DNA of 61,333 nt from CAYOLL01 sp964404765 [NCBI: uncultured Gemmatimonadota bacterium]. Its GTDB lineage: Bacteria > 4572-55. The notes under the pieces were generated by a model. The model had not been told where the DNA came from. It made no database searches and saw only the letters and a list, made by a program, of their open reading frames with translations. Below are positions 8,160 through 16,272 of this stretch, piece after piece. The stretch is from NCBI GenBank assembly GCA_964404765.1, contig CAYOLL010000014.1, positions 1-61,333 of the forward strand, read 5' to 3'. Position 1 is the stretch's first letter, and each line of letters starts with the position of its first letter. A program made the position numbers and the translations under genes.

Positions 8160-9035
8160 TTATACTGTTTCCGCGGCGATTTCGTTGATTTGATCGAGCG
8201 CCAATCGGGTGATTCTGGCAATTTGTTCAATTGGCAAGCTTTCTTTCAACAAGGCCCGGACGATTTCCACTGTTCTTTTTTCCTCGCCTTCCATAATAGC
8301 GGATTCTATTGCTTCCTTTTCGCTACGGCGGTTCAGTTTATACCGCTCATAAGCCTTGCGCTGTTCCGGCGTCATTCTCAACAAATCCAGTTTCTCTTTG
8401 GCCTTTTGAATATTCTTCGATTTGAACTCCGGTTTAATCTCCGAATTCTTGAAGAAATACACCCATTCATCTATATCTTTTTGGATTTGATCGTGAAATC
8501 GCTCCACTTCAATCAAATAATATTCCGGGAAAATGTTTCGATCCGACTTGGCTCCATTGCCGAGCACCGCATCTTTTTTGCGATGTCGAAACTCTAATTT
8601 TTTATGGTCATTGAAGCCGTAAAAATCAGTCCTGCCTTTATAGATGTAATCTGTTTCACCCTCACCCAAGAGAAAATACAGAATATTGATCGAGACAACC
8701 TTCTTCACTTTTTCATACGACTCGCCCAACGCCATGTGATCCACTATTATTTTTGAACTGCCGTAGAGCAGCCGTTCCAGGTAATGAATTTCGCGATCAT
8801 TCTGAACTTCAATGATAAAAACTTCGCCATGCCCATCCTCGACAACCAAATCTACCCGATTGAACTTGTCGCTTTCGTATTGTTGATTGCCTTCGCTTTC
8901 CAACAACGATAGAATTTTGATGTCTATTTCCAGCAAAGCGCCGAGAAACCCTTCCAGCACGTCATAATTGGCCTTATCGCGCAGGATGTTCTTGATCGCC
9001 CAATCAAAGCTGACCAGCGCTCTTTTTTCGCTCAT
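8160..9035 (-). CDS. Rpn/PD-(D/E)XK nuclease-family putative transposase
   Basis: This 291-residue protein belongs to the PDDEXK_2/Rpn family. FDWAIKNILRD begins the domain, and RVDLVVEDGHGEVFIIEVQ carries the D...ExQ core (Glu-Val-Gln in place of ExK), followed by RLLYGSSKII. The C-terminal coiled region (EAIESAIMEGEEKRTVEIVRALL) is typical. Related Rpn proteins promote recombination-like DNA transfer, and these genes are often mobile cargo. It converges on the DUF502 gene. The nuclease family is clear, but activity and role are not. Confidence 0.85.
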   Translation of the reverse strand: MSEKRALVSFDWAIKNILRDKANYDVLEGFLGALLEIDIKILSLLESEGNQQYESDKFNRVDLVVEDGHGEVFIIEVQNDREIHYLERLLYGSSKIIVDHMALGESYEKVKKVVSINILYFLLGEGETDYIYKGRTDFYGFNDHKKLEFRHRKKDAVLGNGAKSDRNIFPEYYLIEVERFHDQIQKDIDEWVYFFKNSEIKPEFKSKNIQKAKEKLDLLRMTPEQRKAYERYKLNRRSEKEAIESAIMEGEEKRTVEIVRALLKESLPIEQIARITRLALDQINEIAAETV

Positions 9036-9054
9036 GGTTTTAATCTCCGCTAAA

Positions 9055-9094
9055 AAATTAGACCTTGCAACTTTGTCGTCACAAGGTCTAATTT
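9055..9094 (-). terminator. Hairpin terminator downstream of pssA
   Basis: A perfect 13-bp stem (AAATTAGACCTTG with CAAGGTCTAATTT) on the minus strand is followed by a TTTTTT run. It lies between the pssA stop and the nuclease-family gene, so it probably ends the pssA transcript. The rest of the 9036-9197 gap shows nothing else. Confidence 0.75.
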
Positions 9095-9197
9095 CGGCTT
9101 TTAGCCGGGGGAGTCAAGAGTTTTGTCGGTGAAGACTTCTGCCCGATTCCGATGCAAATTCACTACAAACACTTTTTAGCGCAAGCGGTTCACTGAA

Positions 9198-9959
9198 TCA
9201 AACATTCGCTTCCTTCATCTCCTCGCTTATCGACGGATGCTGGGGACCGCGCAGCATGGCGCCAACCAGGCCACTCAGCAGATAGAGCACGCCGGCCGGG
9301 AAAAAGACATAGGCCGGGTAGATCGCCAGAGAGACGAAAAAGACGATGAGCGAGCAAGTACGGATGCGCTCCGAAGTGGTCTGCCAGGCAAATTTTGGGA
9401 AACAAGCGTAGGGAATGGTGCTAATCATCAAAATGCTGGTGACCAGCATCAGGCAAACAATCAGGATGGACATGTAAAACCCGGGCTCGCCGTAAACTTC
9501 GTTGGTAAACGGGATAAACGTGGAAACAATGCCGGCGGCCATCGGAATGGGCATCCCTGTAAAGCTGCCCTTTTCCTTTTTGGGTGGCATCAGATTAAAG
9601 CGAGCCAACCGGAAAGCGCCGGACATCAGAAAAAAGAAGCCAATTACCAGGCCGACTTTGCCATATTGATGCAGCACCGGCTCGTACATCAGCATCACCG
9701 GGGCCAAGCCGAACGTGATCAAATCGGCTAATGAATCCAGCTCTCCGCCAAATTTGGACTGATGCCCGGACAGCCGCGCCACCTTGCCGTCAAACACATC
9801 CAGAAAACCGCCAATGGTAATAAGCCAGGCGGCCATCAAATACTGCTCATTAAAGGCGCTGACAATTGACAAAAAACCCAGAAACATGTTGCCCGTCGTG
9901 ATGGCGCTTGGCGCGTACGCTGCCGGCGGTTTGGCCGGTCTTCGCAGTTTCAGTCTCAT
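9198..9959 (-). CDS. pssA: CDP-diacylglycerol-serine O-phosphatidyltransferase
   Basis: This 253-residue integral membrane enzyme makes phosphatidylserine from CDP-diacylglycerol and serine. The CDP-alcohol phosphatidyltransferase signature is present as DVFDGKVARLSG then FGGELDSLAD (DG-x2-AR-x8-G-x3-D-x3-D), with further hydrophobic segments to the C-terminus. The ATG at 9959 is chosen because AGGAGGGCACA directly precedes it; a longer frame starts 36 codons earlier but would run through a repeat. No phosphatidylserine decarboxylase gene, its common neighbour, is present here. Confidence 0.93.
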   Translation of the reverse strand: MRLKLRRPAKPPAAYAPSAITTGNMFLGFLSIVSAFNEQYLMAAWLITIGGFLDVFDGKVARLSGHQSKFGGELDSLADLITFGLAPVMLMYEPVLHQYGKVGLVIGFFFLMSGAFRLARFNLMPPKKEKGSFTGMPIPMAAGIVSTFIPFTNEVYGEPGFYMSILIVCLMLVTSILMISTIPYACFPKFAWQTTSERIRTCSLIVFFVSLAIYPAYVFFPAGVLYLLSGLVGAMLRGPQHPSISEEMKEANV

Positions 9960-9988
9960 TGTGCCCTCCTGATTTGTTGTTTGTGTGG

Positions 9989-10143
9989 GAGTAGCAAACT
10001 TTAGTTTGCGCGTAGTTAAAGTAGTGTTACGCAGCATAAATTCATGTGAACTTATCCTTCCGTTCAAAAAAGTTCACACGAACTTGCGCCGTGCAGCAGT
10101 AGTCAAATACATTGCGCGGGCAAACTGAAGTTTACTACTCCAA
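9989..10143. repeat. Long imperfect hairpin of the GGAGTAGCAAACTT family
   Basis: The outer arms are GGAGTAGCAAACTTTAG-like on the left and CTGAAGTTTACTACTCC on the right. The inner arms (TTCATGTGAAC and GTTCACACGAAC) continue the pairing across most of the purC-pssA gap. It is related in its ends to the 5861-5923 repeat. No gene is seen in the gap. Confidence 0.65.
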
Positions 10144-10184
10144 TGTTGAATAAATAAATTAAAGAATGATTGCAAAATGCGTCA

Positions 10185-10895
10185 TCAATTGTTGCCGGTA
10201 ATGCGACGGTAAACTTCGGCATAGGCGTCTTCCACCTGGCCTAAGTCGAAGCGGAAACGGTCTTTATCCAACTTTCGATTATCCTGAATGTCCCATAACC
10301 GGCAAGTATCCGGCGAAATCTCGTCGGCCAGTAGCATTTGGTCACCCGACCGCCCAAATTCCAGTTTAAAATCTACCAGCCGCAGCCCGCGTTCCGCAAA
10401 GTGCGGCGTCAGATGCTGATTAATTGCCAGGGCGGTGGCTTCGATCCAATCCAGTTCGGTTGGATTTGCCAGTTTTAGGATTTGAATATGGCCGCGATTG
10501 ACCAACGGATCATGCAGCGCGTCGTTTTTATAGTAAAGTTCGACGATCGGCGTTTCCAATATCTGTCCTTCGGGCAGGCCCAATCGCTTGACTAAGCTGC
10601 CGGCGGCGATATTCCGCACCACCACTTCCACCAGAAAAATTTTGACCCGCTTGATCAGCATGTCGCGTTCGGACAATGTCTCGATAAAATGGGTTCGGAT
10701 GCCCTTGCTTTCCAACAGCTTAAACAGCGTGGCCGCAATTTGGTTGTTAAAAAAACCTTTTTGCGAGATAATGCCCTTTTTTGTGCCGTCAAAAGCGGTG
10801 GCCGAATCTTTAAACGCCTGAATCAGTTGATCGGGATGATCGGTTGTATATAAAACTTTGGCCTTACCTTCGTAGATTTGATCTTTCTTTTGCAT
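10185..10895 (-). CDS. purC: Phosphoribosylaminoimidazole-succinocarboxamide synthase
   Basis: This 236-residue enzyme of de novo purine synthesis condenses CAIR with aspartate, using ATP, to form SAICAR. The N-terminus YEGKAKVLYTTDHP binds nucleotide, and the conserved VVVRNIAAGSLVKRLGLPEG, DFKLEFGRSGDQMLLADEIS and SPDTCRLWD blocks are all present. The length is normal for the short bacterial form. No other pur gene is adjacent. Confidence 0.96.
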   Translation of the reverse strand: MQKKDQIYEGKAKVLYTTDHPDQLIQAFKDSATAFDGTKKGIISQKGFFNNQIAATLFKLLESKGIRTHFIETLSERDMLIKRVKIFLVEVVVRNIAAGSLVKRLGLPEGQILETPIVELYYKNDALHDPLVNRGHIQILKLANPTELDWIEATALAINQHLTPHFAERGLRLVDFKLEFGRSGDQMLLADEISPDTCRLWDIQDNRKLDKDRFRFDLGQVEDAYAEVYRRITGNN

Positions 10896-10934
10896 AGTCC
10901 TGGCTTTCGCTAAAATTTAAAGGAAGATTAGTCT

Positions 10935-11106
10935 CGCCACAAAGTCACCAAAACACAAAAAATCACTAAACACACTGTAGACCTTGTTCTTTTAGGTCTC
11001 ACGCAAAGTCGCCAAGGCGCAAAGAAAGACAGACTTTTTGCATTTCTTAGCGTCTTTGCGCCTTCGCGTGAGATATAAAAATTAGTGTTTTTGTGTCTTT
11101 GTGGCG
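10935..11106. repeat. Inverted repeat (CCACAAAGTCACCAA family) hosting a second element
   Basis: The left arm CGCCACAAAGTCACCAAAAC and the right arm TTAGTGTTTTTGTGTCTTTG form the outer stem. A complete copy of the TCTCACGC element (10997-11073) sits inside. Related arms occur at 33603-33743, and a single right arm at about 24277-24306. The 10896-11337 gap holds no gene beyond these repeats. Confidence 0.72.
10997..11073. repeat. Interspersed inverted-repeat element, copy B
   Basis: This is the reverse complement of copy A at 65-138 with a few changes and a slightly longer loop (arms TCTCACGCAAAGTCGCC and GCGCCTTCGCGTGAGA). It is nested inside the 10935-11106 repeat. Confidence 0.78.
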
Positions 11107-11337
11107 AATTTTGAATTTTCAGGTTGAGTTGTAACGCCCAACTATTCAAAATATAGATAGGATTTAATGAGTGTCAAGGGATTTAGCGCCTGCCCGCAAA
11201 TTTTTGGATGTTCGCCCGAAATTCAGTTTGAAAGCGTCGTCACATGCCGTATTTTTAGGGTTGAAAAGGCGAGTATCAGCCTTGCGCGATTGGATACGCA
11301 CTCGTGCTCTGAAAAACATTTAAACATTGATGCAATT

Positions 11338-12108
11338 ATGGAACTCTGGACAGCTTTCATCGTGGGACTCTTTGGCAGCTTACACTGCGCCGGCATGTGC
11401 GGGCCAATTGCCCTGGCGTTGCCGACAACCGCCGGCTCAAAGCTCCGGCTGATTTTGGGACGGCTATTGTATAATATCGGGCGCATCGTCTCCTACATGA
11501 CGTTGGGCGCGATTTTCGGCTTGTTAGGCCAGACCATTTCTTTAGCCGGCTTGCAGCAGGCTTTGTCGATTGGGTTGGGTCTGATCCTGCTGGTCGGCGT
11601 TTTTATGCCGCTTGGCTTGAGCCGACAGTTGAGCGCCGTGCCGTTTTTTGCGATGATGACAGTTAAGGTTCGCAGTATTTTGCAAACGCTTTTCCGTGTT
11701 CGCAGTTACGAGTCGCTATTAGCCATCGGCTTCTTAAATGGCCTGTTACCCTGCGGATTTGTGTACGTCGGGCTGGCCGGGGCGACTTCGACCGGCAGCA
11801 TTTTAAAAGGCATGGCCTATATGATGCTGTTTGGTCTGGGCACTGTCCCAATGATGCTTGGCATCGCTTTGATGGGCAGTGTGTTGAATCCGCATATCCG
11901 GCAACGGCTGCTGCGTTTTGCGCCCGTTGCCACGGTTGCGCTGGCGTTACTCTTCATCTTGCGCGGCCTGTCGTTGGGCATTCCCTACCTGAGCCCCCAA
12001 ATGAGCCACCAAGCCGACAAGCCTTTGGAAGAAAAAGTCGAGTGCTGCCCATCGCCGGTCATGACCGATTCGACCCAATCCGACAATGATCCGAAACGCC
12101 TGGAATGA
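11338..12108 (+). CDS. TauE/SafE - UreH_2-type transmembrane transporter family protein
   Basis: This 256-residue membrane protein has the duplicated cysteine-containing motifs GSLHCAGMCGPIALALP (N-terminal) and NGLLPCGFVYVGLAGA (middle), typical of the UreH_2/DsbD-like branch often annotated as sulfite exporter TauE/SafE. About six transmembrane helices are visible. Relatives work in metal or thiol-redox transport, often for cytochrome oxidase assembly; the substrate here is unknown. The ATG at 11338 starts the first family-conserved block, and the upstream in-frame extension is not family-like. It overlaps the next gene by four bases. Confidence 0.82.
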   Translation: MELWTAFIVGLFGSLHCAGMCGPIALALPTTAGSKLRLILGRLLYNIGRIVSYMTLGAIFGLLGQTISLAGLQQALSIGLGLILLVGVFMPLGLSRQLSAVPFFAMMTVKVRSILQTLFRVRSYESLLAIGFLNGLLPCGFVYVGLAGATSTGSILKGMAYMMLFGLGTVPMMLGIALMGSVLNPHIRQRLLRFAPVATVALALLFILRGLSLGIPYLSPQMSHQADKPLEEKVECCPSPVMTDSTQSDNDPKRLE

Positions 12109-13604
12109 CAGGATCAAACGTGAGCAATCTATCCGGAAGTCTGGGTCGGCGGGTTGGTTGGGTGGCGCTGGGTCGGATCGGCAATACGCTTTCGGTTTTG
12201 GCGATCAATGTTATTTTTGCGCGGCTGCTCATTCAAGCAGATTATGGATTGCTGCAACAAGTGGGCATGATGGCGCGGGTGGCGGCGCCGCTATTTTTAC
12301 TGGGTCTGCCAATGAGCTTGAGTTACTTTTTGCCGCAGGAGACTGAATCCGCGCAGCGCGCTTTTGTCATGCAGACCATCCTGCTTTTGATTTTTACCGC
12401 GAGCATTTTTGGTTTAAGCTTGTGGGGATTGGCTGGAGTTTTTGCGCCGCAGTGGACACAGCCGCAATTCAAAATGCTGCCGGCGCTGGTAGCCGTTTTG
12501 GGTGGCGCACAAATTGCCGTTGGTTTTTGGGAGCCGCTACTGATCAACAGCCGGCGGCATTCGTTTTTAGCTGTCAGCCAGCTTATTTCCGGGTTGATGC
12601 GGTTAATCTTGATGGGAATCGGTTGGATGCTGGGGAAATCATTGATCTGGATTTTAATGGCTGATGCCGCCTTTGCGCTGCTTCGGCTTTTTTTTGTTTT
12701 TGGCGCGACCTGGCACATTCTCAGGCCGATCACCTTTGATTGGAGCGGACAACGGCTGTCGACACAAATGCGTTACGCTCTGCCGCTGGGCGTTCGTGAC
12801 GGCATTGACATTGTCTCCGGTTGGTTGGACAAGCTGATCGTCACCGCCCATTTTAATCCCACGCAGTTTGCCGTCTATTTTAACGGCGCATTTCAATTGC
12901 CTTTTGTCGATCTGGTGATTCAATCGGTGCGGGCTGTGGTTATGCCGGACTATACCGCGGCCGGCAAGCGCGGGGACTTGTTGACGGTGGCTGAGCTGCA
13001 TGCCCGGACAGCCCGGCACATTGCGCTACTGTTGTTTCCGCTGACGATTTGGTCGTGGCTGTTTGGGCCGGACTTAATGGCCGTACTTTTTGGGGAAGCT
13101 TATCGCGAAAGCGGCAGTTATTTTCGGCTGTTTGCGCTGGTTTTGCCGGCACGGATTGTGACCGCCCATATCGCGCTCATGTCGTTTGGCCGCGCCGACC
13201 TGGCCTTGTACGGCACGCTTCTGGATGTTTTGTGCGCGGGAGGATTGGGGCTGTTGCTGATTCCGCAGTTCGGACTTTACGGGCCGGCGCTGGCTTCGGT
13301 AATCGGCGCTTATGGCCAGATTACTTTGTACTATTGGCAGTTGCGGCGGCTGATGCCGGCTGGAACGACCTTGCTCATTTGGCCGGAGTTAGCCGCCATT
13401 GGACTGCTCGCGCTTGGCGCAGGCGCGCTGGTTTGGCTGGCGCTGCTGTTTTCGATCAACAGCTTGCTTAGGTTATTGGCGGGCAGCGTCGTTTTTGGCG
13501 TGATCTATGCGCTGTTCGGCTGGCGATATGCTATTTTTAGCGTCGCAGAGAAGGCTTTTTTGATCCGGAAGGCCCGCCAATTTTGGGTTGGATTTTTCGA
13601 TTAA
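12105..13604 (+). CDS. Polysaccharide biosynthesis flippase (MATE/Wzx-like)
   Basis: This 499-residue protein has about 12-14 hydrophobic helices, starting with RVGWVALGRIGNTLSVLAIN, a layout typical of O-antigen/lipid-linked oligosaccharide flippases of the MOP superfamily. An amphipathic pattern with conserved-looking GLPMSLSYFLPQ and PLGVRDGIDIVSGWLDK supports this. It probably moves a lipid-linked glycan across the inner membrane. It overlaps the previous gene (ATGA), indicating translational coupling. No glycosyltransferases are adjacent. The 13605-13771 stretch after it holds no credible gene. Confidence 0.85.
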   Translation: MTGSNVSNLSGSLGRRVGWVALGRIGNTLSVLAINVIFARLLIQADYGLLQQVGMMARVAAPLFLLGLPMSLSYFLPQETESAQRAFVMQTILLLIFTASIFGLSLWGLAGVFAPQWTQPQFKMLPALVAVLGGAQIAVGFWEPLLINSRRHSFLAVSQLISGLMRLILMGIGWMLGKSLIWILMADAAFALLRLFFVFGATWHILRPITFDWSGQRLSTQMRYALPLGVRDGIDIVSGWLDKLIVTAHFNPTQFAVYFNGAFQLPFVDLVIQSVRAVVMPDYTAAGKRGDLLTVAELHARTARHIALLLFPLTIWSWLFGPDLMAVLFGEAYRESGSYFRLFALVLPARIVTAHIALMSFGRADLALYGTLLDVLCAGGLGLLLIPQFGLYGPALASVIGAYGQITLYYWQLRRLMPAGTTLLIWPELAAIGLLALGAGALVWLALLFSINSLLRLLAGSVVFGVIYALFGWRYAIFSVAEKAFLIRKARQFWVGFFD

Positions 13605-13771
13605 ACCGGAATTGACGCTATGCGTTGATGACGCGGTTCAACAGAAAACGTATGGAAAAGTTAAAAGCTTTCCTGCAGATGTTCAACGGATCCGCCTTGA
13701 CACCCCGTCGCCTTTTCGTTATCATACCTTCGTGTTTTTTCCATAAACTTGACGCCATACCCAAAAAAATA

Positions 13772-13858
13772 ATGCCCAAACAAGAAGAGCAAAAACTCAC
13801 GCCCCTGATGGAGCCATACAACGCCATCAAGAAACAGCGCCCGAACTCTCAAATGATT
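13772..13858 (+). pseudogene. 5' stub of a second, diverged mutS
   Basis: The 27 codons from ATG 13772 (MPKQEEQKLTPLMEPYNAIK...) correspond to the start of the intact mutS at 16273 (...KKEEPKHTPLMEQFWAIK...), and some upstream bases also match. By eye DNA identity is roughly 75-80 %, too low for a recent local duplication. The similarity ends at about 13853-13860, where the lipoprotein gene starts in the same frame. I read it as the remains of a different mutS allele cut off by the inserted gene. Confidence 0.75.
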
Positions 13859-16252
13859 GCACGTACATATTTCCATTGCGCTAAAACTTTTTGCGTTTAT
13901 TTATTCGGCATGATGCCGATTATACCTTTTATTTTCAGTTGTCAGCCATCGGCAAAGCAAGAACAGCAATCCACCATGAATAATAACATGCCTGATTCCG
14001 AAGCAGTCGCCTCACTAACTCCAACCATGCAAAAAGAATATCCCCAAGCCGTCGTTAATTGGCTGGAATTACCGCTAATCACCCATCACCCATTTCCACA
14101 AGCCGACCTTCGTTTTGCTGAAATAATTAATTCCCCAATAGATAGTCAGGATGTTTGGTGTCTTACCAACTACACGGCTTCCTATCAATTGGACCCTAGA
14201 ACGAACGCGTGGACAAATCTGACTGAAATAATCGGTAAATTTGCAATTGATTTGACCGGCAATCGCGTTGTTCGAGACCCGTTTGATCATGACCTTATAT
14301 GGATTTTTAAATTTTATGATGGCATTTTGCGTTACCACATTCCGACCAACTTAACTACATTTTTAGATGTGAATACCTATTTCCCAAACCGCTCGATTAC
14401 CGCGGTTGTCCTTGATGTTCATGATGTTTGGATTGGATCGACTAATGGGCTTTATCGCTATATCCGTGCGTCAAAAGAGCTGCAATATGTAAAGGGTCTT
14501 GAAGGCCAATGGCTTGAGCAATTGAGTTTAGAAAGCGGACTTTTGCAAATTAACAACAATATATTTTTTGATCCGAAAAGCGGCCAAATAAAACCGTCTT
14601 ACTACGGCAATTTATCCACCACTCGGCATAATCCATCTCAGACCCCTGTACTTGAGGATAGCATTTTTACTTATTTTGCTTCCGGTGAAGGCTTCAATCG
14701 AATTCACAAACGTACGCTTGACGAAGAGGTCTTTCCTCTTTCGGTCATTCGAACCGTTATGGCCGATCCTCACTTTTTTTGGATTCAAACCCATGAAGAA
14801 ATTATTCGGCTGAGAAAATTTGAGAATACTGAAGTTTTTTTGTCGGTTTCGGAGCTTAAGAACCCAAAGCGAATTGCCAACGCCATTGTTCTTCAACTCA
14901 AAGATGCTTCCAATATCAACGAACGTTTAGAAAAAATTGCCGACCTTTACAGCATTCCCGAATTTGTTGAGCATACTCGCCGCTGGAACGAACTGGGAAT
15001 TGCGGCAGGTAACAATTTGTTAGATTGGAAATCGAAAGAGGCTCAGGAGTTTGAGGCCTTGGGTATCTGGGGTAGCTTTGAGAGAGAAGCGACGCAGCGA
15101 TTAGTAACTCTTGAAGCAACGGAAGTCGATTCGGTCTTGCATTTCTTAAAAACACGCCGCAAACCGCTTGAAAGGCAAGTCGCTTACCGTTTTTTGATCG
15201 GAAGTTCGCTGGCATTTGAAAATTTGGATTTAGCGTTATCGTATTGGGAAAAGCTTCGAAGTGAGTATCCGCAAAGCCCGTTTTTAACGGATAGGGATAT
15301 GAGAGCCATTACCGACAGATTAGCGCGTTACAAAGAGATAAAAGCGCAAAATCTCACGCCGGACGAAAAGTTGTGGAAAACGGCACAATTGTTATTAGAC
15401 CCGTTATGTCTGAATTGGTCGGGTCATAGATGCTACGGTCAGTATTATGCCGGAAAACTTTTTCTGGAATTAATTGACAAATACCCTTATAGTCCACGAC
15501 GCGGCGACGCGGAATTTACACTTATCCAATTAGACGAGGATGCTGTCCATGATTGTGGCGATGTTGATTCAAGTTGTGTAATCCAATATAAACGCTTTAT
15601 CCAATATTATCCTCACCATCGCTATATTCCTCAAGCCATGCTTGAAATTGCCAACCACTACTGGAGTGTTGCTGATGTTGAGGCCCCGCAAGCAATTCCT
15701 ATTTTCCAAATGGCCAAGCCTTATTTTGAAAACTTAATTACCAAGTTCCCGACCGCCGTTCAAGCCAAGATGGCCCGTGATAGATTGTTGGATATTCACC
15801 GAAAACAACTTAATGAGCACGCACCTTATTTGATTGATGTCTACTTCGACGCTCAAAGATATTTTGTTGGCGATTCCGTCAAAGTAAAATTATGGCTTGT
15901 AAGCTATAGCGACAGAGATATCCAGATGACAATTTACCCGGATTCTTTGCATTTTGTGGTGAGCGCGGATTGGATGTACGATTCGGTCTCGCAGCCGGCG
16001 TTATTTATTCCTGATCTGACAATTCAATCGCGTAAAAAACCTGCTGAAAAACATATTCTTGAGGCTCGCGGTGGCGGTTGGGGCGGCGAAACACACAATC
16101 TGCAGCAACTGACGCGGACAAAAGATGGGTATGGACGTTTCGAATTTAATCATCCTGGCTGGTATTGGATTCAATTTAATCTAAACTTGAATGACAGCTT
16201 AACGGTTTGGTCACTATGTACCATAGAGTTTGTCGAGAGAAAAAGCTACTGA
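13853..16252 (+). CDS. Predicted lipoprotein with propeller-like and TPR-like regions
   Basis: The 799-residue protein starting at the second in-frame ATG begins with a hydrophobic segment ending in PFIFSCQPS, a plausible lipoprotein signal with the Cys near residue 31. Residues about 80-260 resemble two-component-type beta-propeller repeats (DVWIGSTNGLYRY). Residues about 440-650 have TPR-like helices (ALSYWEKLRSEYPQSPFL). The C-terminal ~130 residues look like a beta-sandwich. No family name is recognised. The gene is more AT-rich than its neighbours, and its start is fused in frame to the 5' stub of a diverged mutS, so translation could start at 13772. It ends 20 bases before the intact mutS. 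Confidence 0.7.
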   Translation: MIARTYFHCAKTFCVYLFGMMPIIPFIFSCQPSAKQEQQSTMNNNMPDSEAVASLTPTMQKEYPQAVVNWLELPLITHHPFPQADLRFAEIINSPIDSQDVWCLTNYTASYQLDPRTNAWTNLTEIIGKFAIDLTGNRVVRDPFDHDLIWIFKFYDGILRYHIPTNLTTFLDVNTYFPNRSITAVVLDVHDVWIGSTNGLYRYIRASKELQYVKGLEGQWLEQLSLESGLLQINNNIFFDPKSGQIKPSYYGNLSTTRHNPSQTPVLEDSIFTYFASGEGFNRIHKRTLDEEVFPLSVIRTVMADPHFFWIQTHEEIIRLRKFENTEVFLSVSELKNPKRIANAIVLQLKDASNINERLEKIADLYSIPEFVEHTRRWNELGIAAGNNLLDWKSKEAQEFEALGIWGSFEREATQRLVTLEATEVDSVLHFLKTRRKPLERQVAYRFLIGSSLAFENLDLALSYWEKLRSEYPQSPFLTDRDMRAITDRLARYKEIKAQNLTPDEKLWKTAQLLLDPLCLNWSGHRCYGQYYAGKLFLELIDKYPYSPRRGDAEFTLIQLDEDAVHDCGDVDSSCVIQYKRFIQYYPHHRYIPQAMLEIANHYWSVADVEAPQAIPIFQMAKPYFENLITKFPTAVQAKMARDRLLDIHRKQLNEHAPYLIDVYFDAQRYFVGDSVKVKLWLVSYSDRDIQMTIYPDSLHFVVSADWMYDSVSQPALFIPDLTIQSRKKPAEKHILEARGGGWGGETHNLQQLTRTKDGYGRFEFNHPGWYWIQFNLNLNDSLTVWSLCTIEFVERKSY

Positions 16253-16272
16253 CCCATCACCAGCCAAAAATT

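Noticed and set aside
11167-11337. N-terminal extension of the TauE/UreH-like protein
   Set aside because: The upstream frame has no family similarity or ribosome-binding site; the conserved N-terminal motif begins just after the ATG at 11338.
13625-13771. Coding start of the lipoprotein before the mutS stub
   Set aside because: The frame is open by chance from 13625, but it has no ribosome-binding site and shows nothing resembling a signal peptide; similarity to mutS starts only at 13772.
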